A stretch of 64,000 nucleotides of DNA from Ambrosia x helenae (taxonomy: Eukaryota; Streptophyta; Magnoliopsida; Asterales; Asteraceae), in NCBI GenBank assembly GCA_030844895.1, contig CM061226.1:102572687-102636686 (forward strand), in the 5' to 3' direction. Both the position numbers and the translations under genes were made by a program. The notes under the pieces are model-generated. The model made no database searches. It saw nothing but the letters and a program-made list of their open reading frames with translations, and was not told where the DNA came from. This document shows positions 10,872-21,800 of this stretch, in pieces. Within the stretch, counting starts at the first letter, position 1, and each line of letters begins with the position of its first letter.

Positions 10872-12028
10872 ATGTCTGCTCGCCGCATGCTCCGTGATGC
10901 CAGCCAACGCACTGTTCGTGCTACTGGACAACGTTTTGATCGTCGCCTCGCATCTTTAGTCGCTGAGCAAATTGCTGCAGTAATCCCGAACCTTGTCAGT
11001 GAGTTAACCCAGAATAGTAACAGTGCCAACACAGGGGGTGCGACTCAATTTCGGTGCACTTTCAAACACTTTAACTCCTGCAACCCCACAAAATTCACTG
11101 GCGAGGAGGGTGCTACTGGCCTCCTCCAATGGTTTGAGAGTATGGAGAGCACCTTTGTGAACAGCGAGTGTCCTGATGAACTCCGCGTTCGCTATGCTAC
11201 TAGTGTCCTTTAAAAGGGGGCGCTAACCTGGTGGAATGGTGAAAAGCGCAATCGAGGATCTGATGTTGCTTTATCTTTATCTTGGGCTGAAGTTAAGGAA
11301 CTCATGATCGCCAAATTATGCCCTAGGAACGAAATCAGGAAACGGAGGATGAGTTTCGTGAGCTCAAACAAGACAGTGGTGAGAATCTTGCGTATAATAC
11401 TCGATATCATGAACTCAGCATATTGGTTCCATACATGGTCACCCCGGTCTCCCGAGCAATCGAGAAATATATCGAGGGATTACCCGACCTGATTCAAGAC
11501 GTTGTCACTGGAGGCAAATCCACTACGGTGGAAGAAGCCATCCAGCTTGCAGCCACTTTAACAGACAAACACGTAAGGAAAGGAACCTTGGTTAGGAAGG
11601 GCACCAAGACGTCTGCTGAGAAAACCACCCATGTTGTTGAACAATCTAAGACTGTTTTAGCAAAGGCCGCCACTACTGCTTCGAACTCTAAGAAACGAAT
11701 GGGCGATAATCAGAACCAGGCTGTTGTGGATCCTGTGACTCAACCCCCTATCAAGAAAGCCTACACGGGAATCCATCCTCAATGCAACACTTGCAAGTAT
11801 CATCACCCTGCAAATCTTCCATGTCGTCAATGCACTAGATGTGGAAGGTTTGGACACTTTGTCATTACTTGTCGTATAACGGCTAGGACACAAGATAATC
11901 ATCAAACAACTGCCCAGGAACCACTACCGATTACTAACGGTCGGGCATGTTATCATTGTGGAGACCCTAACCACATGCGACCTCGATGCCCTAAATTGAA
12001 TAATGTAAACCTGGTGGCACATGGATGA
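10872..12028 (+). pseudogene. gag of element B, broken
   Basis: The first ORF (10872-11213) begins MSARRML and contains the conserved gypsy gag segment FNSCNPTKFTGEEGA. It ends at a TAA (11211-11213), after which the same frame continues through a GALTWWNGEK-type block. A frameshift near 11340 moves coding to the ORF that ends at 12028. That ORF contains two zinc knuckles, CTRCGRFGHFVITC (about residues 137-150 of the last ORF) and CYHCGDPNHMRPRC, which bind RNA in the nucleocapsid. At least one stop and one frameshift inactivate it. No pol follows, which is abnormal for an autonomous gypsy element. Confidence 0.85.
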
Positions 12029-13304
12029 GCTTTCAATATCAATATCAACGAAGCAAACGGTCAGGATGACGTTAATCCCACTGGTTAAGCCATGGATGGA
12101 ATTTTCCTAAGACTCGAGAATCCAATACTTGTGTTTTCATTTTCTTGATCCTATTATCATTTTGTACCCAATTTTGTCGCACTCAGTAGCATATAACATC
12201 TGGAAATTTCCTTGCATACTATTGTGTACGAACACAGATTGGAAATTTATCGTATTTGGTTATGTTTATTTTAATTGTAGAAGTTTAAAGACTCTATCTT
12301 ACATTTATTTGAAACATTTGGACTTGATTTCCATGAAAATCAAACTACTAAAAACTTGATACTTGATCCTACAGAGCTTTTCTAAAAACATCATTGTTTG
12401 TTATATGAAACTTGATTTTTCCCTTAATTTGACTATCCATTGAACATTTAATTATTCATGATACTCGTAAACTATTTCTATAGGCCACTAAGATAACACT
12501 TACACTTAATGGTTGTAATACTTACAAACTTGCTTGCATGTGTGTATTATCCACGCAACTCAGATAAACATTTCATTTAAAGGGCTCCTCGGACGAGTGG
12601 TAGCCCATACTTAAATACTGTTATGCTTACAAGTCGTTGCAAACCAATGCAATTGACCTCATTATTACATAGCCTCATTTCCTTGATAACGTCTCATTGT
12701 AACCCAATGTGTTGTTGTGTCATCTTCTTGTGAAACTTATTTTCTTTAATGTGTGTTAGATTAGGATCATAGAAGGACATAAAATCCTAATGTAAGGTAA
12801 ATTGATGATTCCGGTCCGGAACGTAATCATGAATTTACAGGTACATTAAGGGTAGTGTGAAATTCTATTAGAGTTTTTGGTAGGCGCCCAATACGTTTTC
12901 AAGGTATCAAAGGTGTGGTGGGTTAGCTGCGGTACACCCTATATATAAACACTAATGATGAATTGAAAGTGAGACTGGAAGTCGGACCAGGAGCAAACTC
13001 TAGTTACTTGGTAGTTCATTTAGTCTTGTATAGTCAATCAACTCATGCATTCATTGTAGGATTCCTAAAACTTGAAATTTAGTGATTTACTAGATTTTTA
13101 TTCTCCTTGTTATTCAAGACGAACCTAATCCAATCCTTAACTCACACCTATCAAACCTCTTATCCAAATCATTCGAAACATTTTACTCTGTCACCCATAA
13201 ATTCACGTCGTCCCTTAACTCAAAATTTTCCAAACCACTGTTACCTTAATTTCTACCCAAACATCCGAAACTTATGTTTTTAATAACTTCGGGACGAAGT
13301 TTCT
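12029..13304 (+). other. Non-coding 3' interior of element B (pol missing)
   Basis: Where protease, RT and integrase should be there is only about 1.3 kb without domains. The segment around 12780-12980 (CGGTCCGGAACGTAATCATG; GGTTAGCTGCGGTACACCC) recurs in reverse complement in element D at about 43680-43860. This is therefore a conserved 3' domain and not random filler. Confidence 0.7.
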
Positions 13305-13316
13305 AAAAGTAGGGGA
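13305..13316 (+). promoter_or_regulatory. Polypurine tract, element B
   Basis: AAAAGTAGGGGA lies just upstream of the 3' LTR start at 13322. It is preceded by the ACTTCGGGACGAAGT block that commonly ends gypsy interiors. It would prime plus-strand synthesis. Confidence 0.8.
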
Positions 13317-13321
13317 TGTTG

Positions 13322-15439
13322 TGACATCCGTCACCTTTCATTTTATCTTTTGTCCGACTTTAGCCCCTCTCTTTTCATGAATTTACATCTACTTGAATCG
13401 TTGTCATAATTGAGAAAATTCCTTTCCTTTATAATAATAATAATAATACATATATATATATATATATAATTTTATTTTTTTTAAAAAAAATGAGGAATAT
13501 ATATAGATAAGTTTCTATAAGAAAATAACTCTCCATACACTTAATTAGCCTTAACCCATTAACTATCCTCAACCCAATACCCAAACATAACTATTCAGGC
13601 CCAAATCCCACTCAATTTCGGAGCCCAGCTGATCGGCCCAACAGCATACATTGCTGCCCCTTTTCTCGCCTAGTTACACAGACCAGAAACGAGGCCCAAT
13701 ATCCTGAGCCCACAACTTGGCCCAACTCCCCTTCTAGCTGTTTCTTTAAAAAAAAAAAAAATTTGTAGCCGCCCAGACTCGAACCCGGGCCGGCTACCAA
13801 ACCAAGTTGCAACATCACCACTACACCACATAGACAAATGGTGATAGATCAGAACCTCTAAATCCTTTATACCCAAACAGCGAACCATGCTGTTTCCTTT
13901 TGTCACCTTCTCGCAGCAAACAAGGACGAACCAAACCAGAATTTTTTGACCAATTTCATTCAAATAAACATGGTAACTCGTAATTGTTTCGTTTATATGG
14001 TATGGCAATCAATACGCGTGATTACCACGCAAGAATCGTTTAAAAAGCTTACCAAATTGTGCTAATTACGCGAGAATAATTAAACCACGGTCAAACCTTC
14101 CATTTCACTAACCCGAGCCACACACTATAAATTGATACGTCCTAAACAAGCTAAATGTGCCGAAAATTCTTTCCCTTCTCTCAAATCTTTCTGTTCAAGC
14201 TTTAATTCACGATTTCAAGACCCGTTGACTTTTTTGTTGACTCGATCTTCTGGATAGCCTCGTGTATTGTAAGCCCCGATTAAATACATGTTTTTGTTCT
14301 TTGATATGGTCCAATTAATAACCCTATAGTCCCTGGGATTAATTCTTGTTAATTGAATCAATTGGTAAAACTAGGGTTCTTAGTTGTTTTGGGGAAGATG
14401 ATACCAGTTCAGGTCAATTATAAAACATTTTTGAAACGATTTGTAACAAGTTTCTGCTATAGATCAAGTGGTGTTGCATACCATTGCTGAAACGTTGGTC
14501 AGGGGTTCGAAACCCAGCAACAACAATGTTTTTGTTCTTTTTTTTTTTCTTAAACTCAATTCTTTTCATATCATTGTTACTTTCTTTTAAAAATACCTTT
14601 AAAAATACCAAATATGGCTTATAAAATCTATAAAATTTATCTTATGTTGCTCAAATGTTAAACTTTATTACCCAATTTTTAGTTTTTCAAAAATCATTTA
14701 TTTATTATATATAAAAAATAATTCAAGTTTATTCAATTTTATTTATAAAATTCTATAAAAATATCAAAACGATTATATAAATTTCCACAAAATTTATTCT
14801 AAGTTTTTATAACATTAAGCTTTTCTGAAATGATTTTTAATTCTGAAAAATCATTTATTTAATATTTTTAATCAATTTTTGTTAGTTTTAATCATAAATA
14901 AATCATAATAAATTCATTTTTCTATATTTTTGCACCAAAATTTTATATAAATTATTTCTGATTATTTGGAACAGAAATACAATTTTTAATTTAAAAATTC
15001 TTTAATTTTAATATTTTTAGATATTAAAGTTATATTTTGACAATTTGAAATAAATAGATTTAATATTCTATTTATAAGAAAATAATTTTATAAAAATTAT
15101 TTTCACACTTAAAACTTTATATTGTGATCATCTTTAATTTAAAATTTACAAAAAGACTTTTGTTTATTTATTTATCAAATTTCTCTTATTTATTAAACGT
15201 TTGAATTATTAATGAAACGAATATTTATCCCCAATTCGAAACCCTAGAAAATACTTATAGACTAGATAGACTTAGACTTATTTGCTACCTTATACATAGG
15301 GTGATACTTGGCAACGTTGGATTACACTTATTCAATTACACAAGACTTACCACCTTGCTAAGGTGAGTATTACTTATCCCCTTTTTCGCTTTTACAACTT
15401 TTGGGGTGATTCATGCACAAGTATACAAACTTTCATATT
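13322..15439 (+). repeat. 3' LTR of element B, truncated
   Basis: It matches 7419-9539 almost throughout, then stops at TTTCATATT, where element C protease sequence begins. It lacks the palindromic repeat, the 3' splice-like site and the LTR end, about 620 bp. The cut reflects a later deletion or recombination that also removed part of element C. Confidence 0.92.
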
Positions 15440-15687
15440 ACCATCACATCTGCCTTAAACCACATACCCTGCATCATCCATTTGAAATTTTTACGCATTT
15501 TCCCATAACTAATCTGACTGCCATTAGCTACTGACACTTTCAAGGCTGGAACCTCATAAGTGATACATTGTAATAGCTGGGCCAGTCTTTCACTAATTAA
15601 GTTATGAGTGGAACCAGAGTCCACTAAAATGTATAACTTCCTAGTGCCTAAAGAACCTACAATTTTCATGCTATGAGGGAATATCAT
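15440..15687 (-). pseudogene. Retropepsin fragment of element C
   Basis: The minus-strand ORF contains LVDSGSTHNLISERLAQLL, a catalytic D-S-G protease motif of the gypsy type, then VSVANGSQI and KADVMVI. It ends exactly where the truncated LTR of element B begins, so the C-terminal third of the protease is lost. The gag of the same element lies immediately upstream. Confidence 0.85.
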
Positions 15688-15750
15688 TCATAGCATGAAT
15701 GGATATTTAGGGTTCCCATAACATTTCTGCCAATTGTACCACTTTAGTAA

Positions 15751-16508
15751 TTAACTCTTCATCCAATTCCTCATCATCATGTTGGCAGAATATTTCTCTG
15801 GACAAAAGAAACATTCCCCTTGCCCTTTTTCATCAGCCTCCTTGTTAGACAATCTTTTCACAGTTTTATTACCGTTATTGTTACTAATTGGATTTGGAAA
15901 TAAATGAGGATTTGCAACACTTACAGTGGTGGTCTTAGAACCAAAATTTGATCTTCCATCGTAACTAGATGATGTACTGCCACTCCAATTACTTTTCTTA
16001 ACATCTTTGTTTCCAAACAAGGTGGAATACACCTTATCTTGTTGCTTAGCCATTGCAATGGATTCTCTCAAGGTTATTGGCTTGAAAACCTTCACCAAAC
16101 ACCTTATCTCAGGTTTCAAACCACCAACAAACAGGCTAGCAGCATATTCATCTGACAATGTCACTTTGGTCAGTAATGCATCAAATGCATTACAATATTC
16201 ATCCAATGTTCCCGTCTGTTGTAATTTTTTTAATTCCTCCATAGCATCTTCCCACATATTCTCTGAAAATCTGTGGTGATAGATCTAACATACTTATTCC
16301 ATGGAATATGTTTTATGGGTCTATTAGCACTAGACAAACAACCTTGGTGTCATTTTAATGGTATCCCATCTAGGTTAATAACTGCATAATGAACCTTCAA
16401 ATGTTCAGGGGTTTTATCAACTAGAAAGAAGAGCTTGCATTTATACACCCATCCATCTACATCATCGCCATTGAACTTTGGAAAATCAAGTTTTCCTAGC
16501 CGAGCCAC
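15751..16508 (-). pseudogene. gag of element C
   Basis: Minus-strand coding pieces show a capsid N-terminal block (PKFNGDDVDGWVYKC near 16490-16440). After a broken interval comes a 168-residue ORF (16257-15751) with TLDEYCNAFDALLTKV and SLFVGGLKPEIRCLVK, typical of gypsy Gag. A serine/asparagine-rich linker follows, then a partial zinc finger (CFFC). Stops break the frame between about 16260 and 16400. Confidence 0.8.
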
Positions 16509-16839
16509 TCTTTAATCATGGTGTTGATGGTTATGTAAGTGATATTATCATTATGGTTGTTGTGATGGTTATTATTTTGTATGTGCGTATTATTATCATT
16601 AATATGGTTATGATTGTTGTTCTGTGTCTGTAAACAGAGATTTGCTGTTTAAGATTGTCGAACATCGATTGAAGGTTTAGGGGTAATTAGGCTATGGCTT
16701 TGGCATTGTTTTCTTGCAGGTTTTTTTTTTATATCCATTGGGCATGTTCCTTCAAGGTTTTCTCCAATTTTTCCATTTCTTGTTGCCGGATGTTCACCAT
16801 TAATGATGAAATTCAGGTCGCCGGAGCTGGAATCGAACA

Positions 16840-16851
16840 GCTCTGATACTA
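16840..16851 (-). promoter_or_regulatory. Primer-binding site, element C
   Basis: The reverse complement reads TAGTATCAGAGC, a one-base variant of the initiator-Met-tRNA primer site. It lies directly beside the LTR end at 16854. Confidence 0.75.
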
Positions 16852-16853
16852 AT

Positions 16854-17108
16854 TGTTGAGCTAAGTTTTTAGTGAGATAAAACTAGAGAGAGAAAGAAGA
16901 GTTTAGACCAAAATGAAACTATCATTAACGGTTGCTTCTAACTGATTTTAACTACCAACAGACTTTCAACTATTCTCCTGCCCACTTTCTAATCCCTGTA
17001 CTATTACAAGTTTACATAAATAGTCCCTGTTCTCTCTTTCTTCTAAACAACTATTACATTGTGTCAAAACTAGTCCCTGAAGTCCCCTGTACCCATTTTA
17101 TTGTAACA
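16854..17108 (-). repeat. 5' LTR of element C (about 255 bp)
   Basis: On the minus strand it starts TGTTACAATAAAATGGG at 17108 and ends CTCAACA at 16854. The TGTT/AACA ends and the adjacent PBS support these limits. The second LTR is not in the window, so the outer edge is inferred. Confidence 0.6.
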
Positions 17109-17142
17109 GATACTTGTGCCCGGTGGATTTAAAGAAACTTTA

Positions 17143-17549
17143 GAGGGTGTTTGGGATTGAGTTTGGAGATGCAAAAGTGTTTTTGGTCAAAAGTGTTTAT
17201 TTGCTTATGACTTTTTGAAAAAGGAGTTTTAAAAAAAGTGTTTGGATTAGCTTTTCGGATGAGAAACATCAAAAAGTCAATAAATTGTTGTTTTTTTAAG
17301 TATTTCGCTTAACTTATTGTGAATATTGGTTGTATGGGTGGTTTGTTCGTAATTTATTCCCAAAAGTCAAAAGCCAAAAGCCAGGTTTTCTAACTTTTCA
17401 AAAACAGCTTTTCCACCCTTAAAAACCAAAAGCCAAAAGTCAAAATAGAAAGTGTTTTTGGGTTACACAAATAGCTTATTGACTTATTGGCTTTTTAAAA
17501 AAGCTAATAAGTCAATAAGTTGTTTTGAAACTCAATCCCGAACACCCTC
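17143..17549. mobile_element. Tourist/PIF-Harbinger-like MITE (407 bp)
   Basis: The terminal inverted repeats are GAGGGTGTTTGGGATTGAG and its complement, with one mismatch. Flanking TTA trinucleotides at 17140-17142 and 17550-17552 are the target duplication expected of PIF/Harbinger elements. There is no ORF. Inside are repeated AAAAGTCAAAAG and CAATAAGTC motifs that extend the hairpin potential. Confidence 0.9.
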
Positions 17550-17552
17550 TTA

Positions 17553-17846
17553 ATAGTCATGTGGTTTCTACTTTCGTTTCGAGCAGGCTTTCCACACTAA
17601 AATCCGATGTCTTGTTATTCTTATTTACATATTGTTTTGGGTTGTTTTAATTGAATTTAGAGTATCCCATTTGTTTGCATGTGGGCACGGTTCATTCTGG
17701 TTTCACTCACCTTCCAAAGTACCGGTTAGGTTATTTTTTAAATTCAAATAACAGTTATCATGAGTTTATTTTATTTACTTACATTAAATGATCTTTCAAA
17801 TTGGTCAAGACTTTTAATAACTGTTTTGGTACACGACTCGGTCTTA
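17553..17846. other. Intergenic spacer
   Basis: No gene, repeat or regulatory site was recognised between the two MITEs. Confidence 0.5.
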
Positions 17847-17854
17847 CACCCAAG

Positions 17855-18514
17855 TAGGGCTCTTCACGAGCCGAGCGGACTTTTCTCGTGCTTGGCTCGT
17901 TTACAAACCGAACGGAGCCAATCGGCTCGTTTACAATCGAGCAAGCATTTTTCAAGCGCACATTTTTTCGAGCGAGCTATGAGCGTCGAGTTTTCAGACA
18001 ATCACACATTTGGGATGTTTCCTTTAATGTTCTCGCTAGCCTAGTGATGACTGAAGTCCGACCGTCCGAGGATGACTAAGTCTGAGGTCCGGTTGTCCGA
18101 GAATGAGACTCAGGTTGAGGCCAGTGAGGCGATGAGCATACTTCAGAGAACGATTGTCGCGTTGTGGCGTAGGTTGATAGTAAGACTCATGGAAGACAAC
18201 TAATGGGAATAGGAAGTCAAGTACGTCTTTTCACAACTTAGAGTTTTACAGTTAAACTTACTTTTAAGTTATCATTGGGTTGACTAGGCCAATAACCATA
18301 AATATAATTTTATATATGCGTATCTTGAGCCAAAACCAATAGAGTGGTATTTAGCCGAGTGGACCTTTGCTCGTGCTTGGCTCGTTTACAAACCGGACCG
18401 ATCCGATCCGATTGGATCGTTTCCAACCTAGTGGAAAATCGAGTGAGCATTTTACGAGCAAATTCCAAGCGAGCGCGAGCGATCGACGAGCGCCGAGCAA
18501 TTCGAACAGCCCTA
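17855..18514. mobile_element. hAT-like non-autonomous element (660 bp)
   Basis: An 8 bp target duplication CACCCAAG flanks it at 17847-17854 and 18515-18522. The ends are inverted: TAGGGCTCTTCACGAGCC on the left and TAGGGCTGTTCGAATTGC read from the right. Inside, about 35 bp near 17871 (CTCGTGCTTGGCTCGTTTAC) recurs directly near 18370, so the ends may be duplicated. Short ORFs are by-products of the GAGC-rich sequence. No transposase is present. Confidence 0.85.
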
Positions 18515-18522
18515 CACCCAAG

Positions 18523-18881
18523 AGACCGATTGTTGGGTTCTGTAAAACTTTCCTGTGTGGTGAGCAGTGCCTTCAAGGTGTTTGATAAAACGCCTATTCA
18601 CTACTCACTATTGAAGTTGCTATGTAGAATTAATATTAATATTATATTATATTATATAACCCATACAGTTATATTATCCTACAGTTATATTTTGTCACTC
18701 TATATATGTTGTATATGATCATTGCATTGCAAATATCAATCCACAAAGCACACGGCCACATAGTACACAGCAACAACATCAAAATTTATGGAACAACTCA
18801 TTTATTTATTTTGGTTATGGACATTGACCATTACCAAATTATGATTTAAAGTTTATCACTAGCTTGATGGTTTTCTACCCC
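18523..18881. other. Spacer downstream of the cyclase gene
   Basis: AT-rich sequence including (TATAT) stretches near 18640-18720. It should contain the 3' UTR of the minus-strand cyclase gene, but no single polyadenylation signal can be assigned confidently. Confidence 0.4.
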
Positions 18882-21800
18882 TTAGAGTTGTGACAACACA
18901 TGCTTGCGATAATCAGCTAAAGCCCACATTGGATATATATTCCTGTAGAGTGCATAGTGTAGCATGCAGTTCTTCATGAATACTCCAGCTATTTCCTGCA
19001 TTGCGTATTTTGTCATCGTATACGTTATAAAATTCTTAATACATATTTTTTTATTTAATAGTATTTGATTAGCTGATCGCCTGCCTGCTATCTTAATGTA
19101 ATTCTTGCAAGTTATGGAATGATATATAGACGTGATTTAATTAGTTGACCTTCTTTAGTTATCTATTTACCTGTTGCGGAAAATCACCATTTTCCAACTG
19201 AGAGTTGATCAACAACTTGGCCGCTTTGTGTAGGGGCGTTGCATCTCTCTCCATCTGTCGAGCATGAATCAGTCCCATCATTGCCCATGCAGTGTGCACC
19301 AGATTGGACCGACCTTCCAAGGGTATATATTTCTGTTTTTTTTTAGTAACCGCCGAAAAAATTTGTTAAACGTTTTGTGATTTATTTATCATTGTTTCCT
19401 TTAACAATATTTATGTTGCGGTGTTACCTTTTCTGGACAGGATTTGTAGCTTTCTCCCCACCCACCATCCTCGAGTTGTGTTTCCAACAGAAATTTGACG
19501 CCTTTCTGAACTGCTGAACAGTTCTCATATGTCTTTCCGGCGGCTGCTAGTCCTCCAAGGGCAAACCAGGTGCCGTATGTAAAACACACGCCCCAGTTTC
19601 CGTACCTAGTTACCACAACTTCTCATGTTAATAAAACTAGAAAATTGGTTCCAAACAGAGGTGGCGGTTTTGACTCATTAACTCATGAATGGGTCAATTT
19701 GGAGTACGAGACGGGTCAAACAAGTAAAGTATTTTAAAATTAGTTTCAAAGAAGTTGGTCAAACGGGTTAAAAACCACCTGAAGTGTATTCTTTTTTAAT
19801 GCATAAAACATCATTATACTGAAGAACTTATATTTAACATCGACTTTTAGTGAACCGATTGTACTAATTTGTGGACAGTGTTTGGAGGCCGACTTGGCTG
19901 AACCACCCATTCGACCGCCTCTGGTTTCAGTTGTATTTCAATGAAAAAAAACAGGAACAAACCATGAGCCATCTTGCATCTGTATTTTCTCTAGGTATCC
20001 ACTCGCGCCAATAAGAAAATTTTCAATCTCTTTTCTCCTATGCATGGGGTATAACTTTTTAAACAAAACAAGGGCCTGCATCGCTGATGCTGTGCACTCA
20101 ACATACCTAGTCAACAATTTTTGTGTGAGAAGTTTAACCTATATATGATACTCCCTGTATATTAATGGTACATTATATTGAAGTCTTACTCGTGCTCAAT
20201 GACGATGTCAGCGAAGAATTCTGTGGGATTGAGGATCTATTATGAAAAAATAAATAAAAGATTGGAATGTATATCAAGTTTATGCATCTTAAATAATAAT
20301 ATTTTCTTTATGACTTATATATAAACCTCTAGCCACTCTGATGCTCCTGCTGGTTCCCAAGCGGCTAATCCACCATTTTTGCTCTACATTGTCATAACAT
20401 ATAAAAAAAACTTGTTAAGAGTTAAGACCACATTTGATATATATTTGTTAAACACAGGGTGTATTTCTCTCTCATATTATAAATTTGATACATTGTACAC
20501 TGACCTGTAAGGAAAGCATAATGTTGACAGCATCATTCAGTTGCTCAGGTTTCATTTTCTCGCCTACAATTTCTGGCGGCATAGTTGAAAACAGGAGGCA
20601 ACACTGGGAATTGAATATAGATAGACAGTAAGTAGACATAAGGAGATCCCTTTCCGAATTTTGTGATGATGATTTTTCGTACAAGTCGTATTACCTTTAA
20701 TCCTTCACCCGTACAGTCAGAAACTTGCCATCCATGATCTTGATCTGAAAAGGTCCATGACCCTTTAGAAATATGTCTGTGCATGCTTTTAAAGTCACCC
20801 GACGGATTATCTTTAACCTGCAGAGGAGTGTTTAGTAAATATTCAGGATTAATCTAGTAAAATGTCTTAGTGTTATAAATAACGCATCGGAATTTTGGAG
20901 ACCTGTGAAGCTTTAATGAATTCATGTCCTTTCTTCAAAGTAGAGCCAATTTCATCAGTAAAACCGCTAGCCAATAGAGCTTGAATTGCAAAACCAGCAT
21001 CCCATTCTTGACTGCCAAAACTCTGTAGAATGATAATAATTAAAATGTTTATTTAAATATGTTTGGATTTATATAAAAATAATGTTTTTGAGAGTATTTT
21101 TGTAGGACAAGTGACCTGCATTTTCATCCCATCTTCAGCAACCCAGAGATAATCCGGGACTCGAGCAATGTGCTTTTTGTAACAAACGCCATCTGGATCC
21201 TCGACCCAGCATGCAAGCATGCACAGTGCCTGACCATCAAATGTCAAACCATGAGTAAGTTGGACATAATCTGTTTATATTTTAATTAAATCATGTACCT
21301 TCTCTACAGAACCAATTGTGATATATCTGCTGTTTTCGTCTTCATAATGGATATGATTCATTGTTGTTTTGAGTGCTCTCTCACGCAGTTTGTTAAATGG
21401 CCAGCGATTCAACAAAGGCTCAGTCATAATGTAGAGACTGTCCCACATTAAATCTTGTAGTAAAGGATGAGGATAATATAGATCTTCCTTTGCACACAAA
21501 TGTCTTATGCTTCTCCATTTGATTTTATCGTAGGGTTGTGCGTAAAGTTCTTCTCTAAGTTGCAGAATCAATGGAGTAATAGGACCCACAAATCTTTTAC
21601 CATATAGGTATGACATTGGCATGTATACCAACCGACAGTAGCACCACATTTTTGCTGCATTGAGAGAAATATTTCATTAAAAATAGCACAATATAATTGT
21701 AGTTATTTAGATTATTTCAATAAATTCGGTATTAGAGAACTAACCTGGATGCATAGGTAGGAAAGAAGGCAGGATCCAGAACTCAGGAGGCATTGGGTTG

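Larger units (their letters stand above)
7419..15439 (+). mobile_element. Element B: gag-only Ty3/gypsy-type element, nested in C
   Basis: The element has a 5' LTR (7419-10162), PBS (10166-10177), leader, gag (10872-12028), a non-coding 3' region, polypurine tract (13305-13316) and a 3' LTR (13322-15439) that is cut short. No protease, RT or integrase is detectable in the 3.2 kb interior, so it would need enzymes from another element. Over the 2.1 kb they share, the LTRs differ at roughly twenty positions by eye, about 1%. The right end lacks about 620 bp of LTR and joins element C directly, so no target duplication can be scored. Confidence 0.85.
6463..17108 (-). mobile_element. Element C: older Ty3/gypsy element split by A and B
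   Basis: Pieces on the minus strand line up as one element: LTR (17108-16854), PBS (16851-16840), gag (16508-15751), protease (15687-15440), then, after the 8 kb element B, a linker and RT N-terminus (7418-7145 and 6623-6463). The protease stops at the B junction, and the sequence resumes on the other side of B with the segment that normally lies between protease and RT, with roughly 40-60 residues missing. The left part of C is cut by element A. C is therefore the oldest layer in this part of the window. Confidence 0.75.

Noticed and set aside
17760..18718. Overlapping Arg/Ser-rich ORFs
   Set aside because: By-products of the GAGC/CTCG-rich hAT-like element at 17855-18514.
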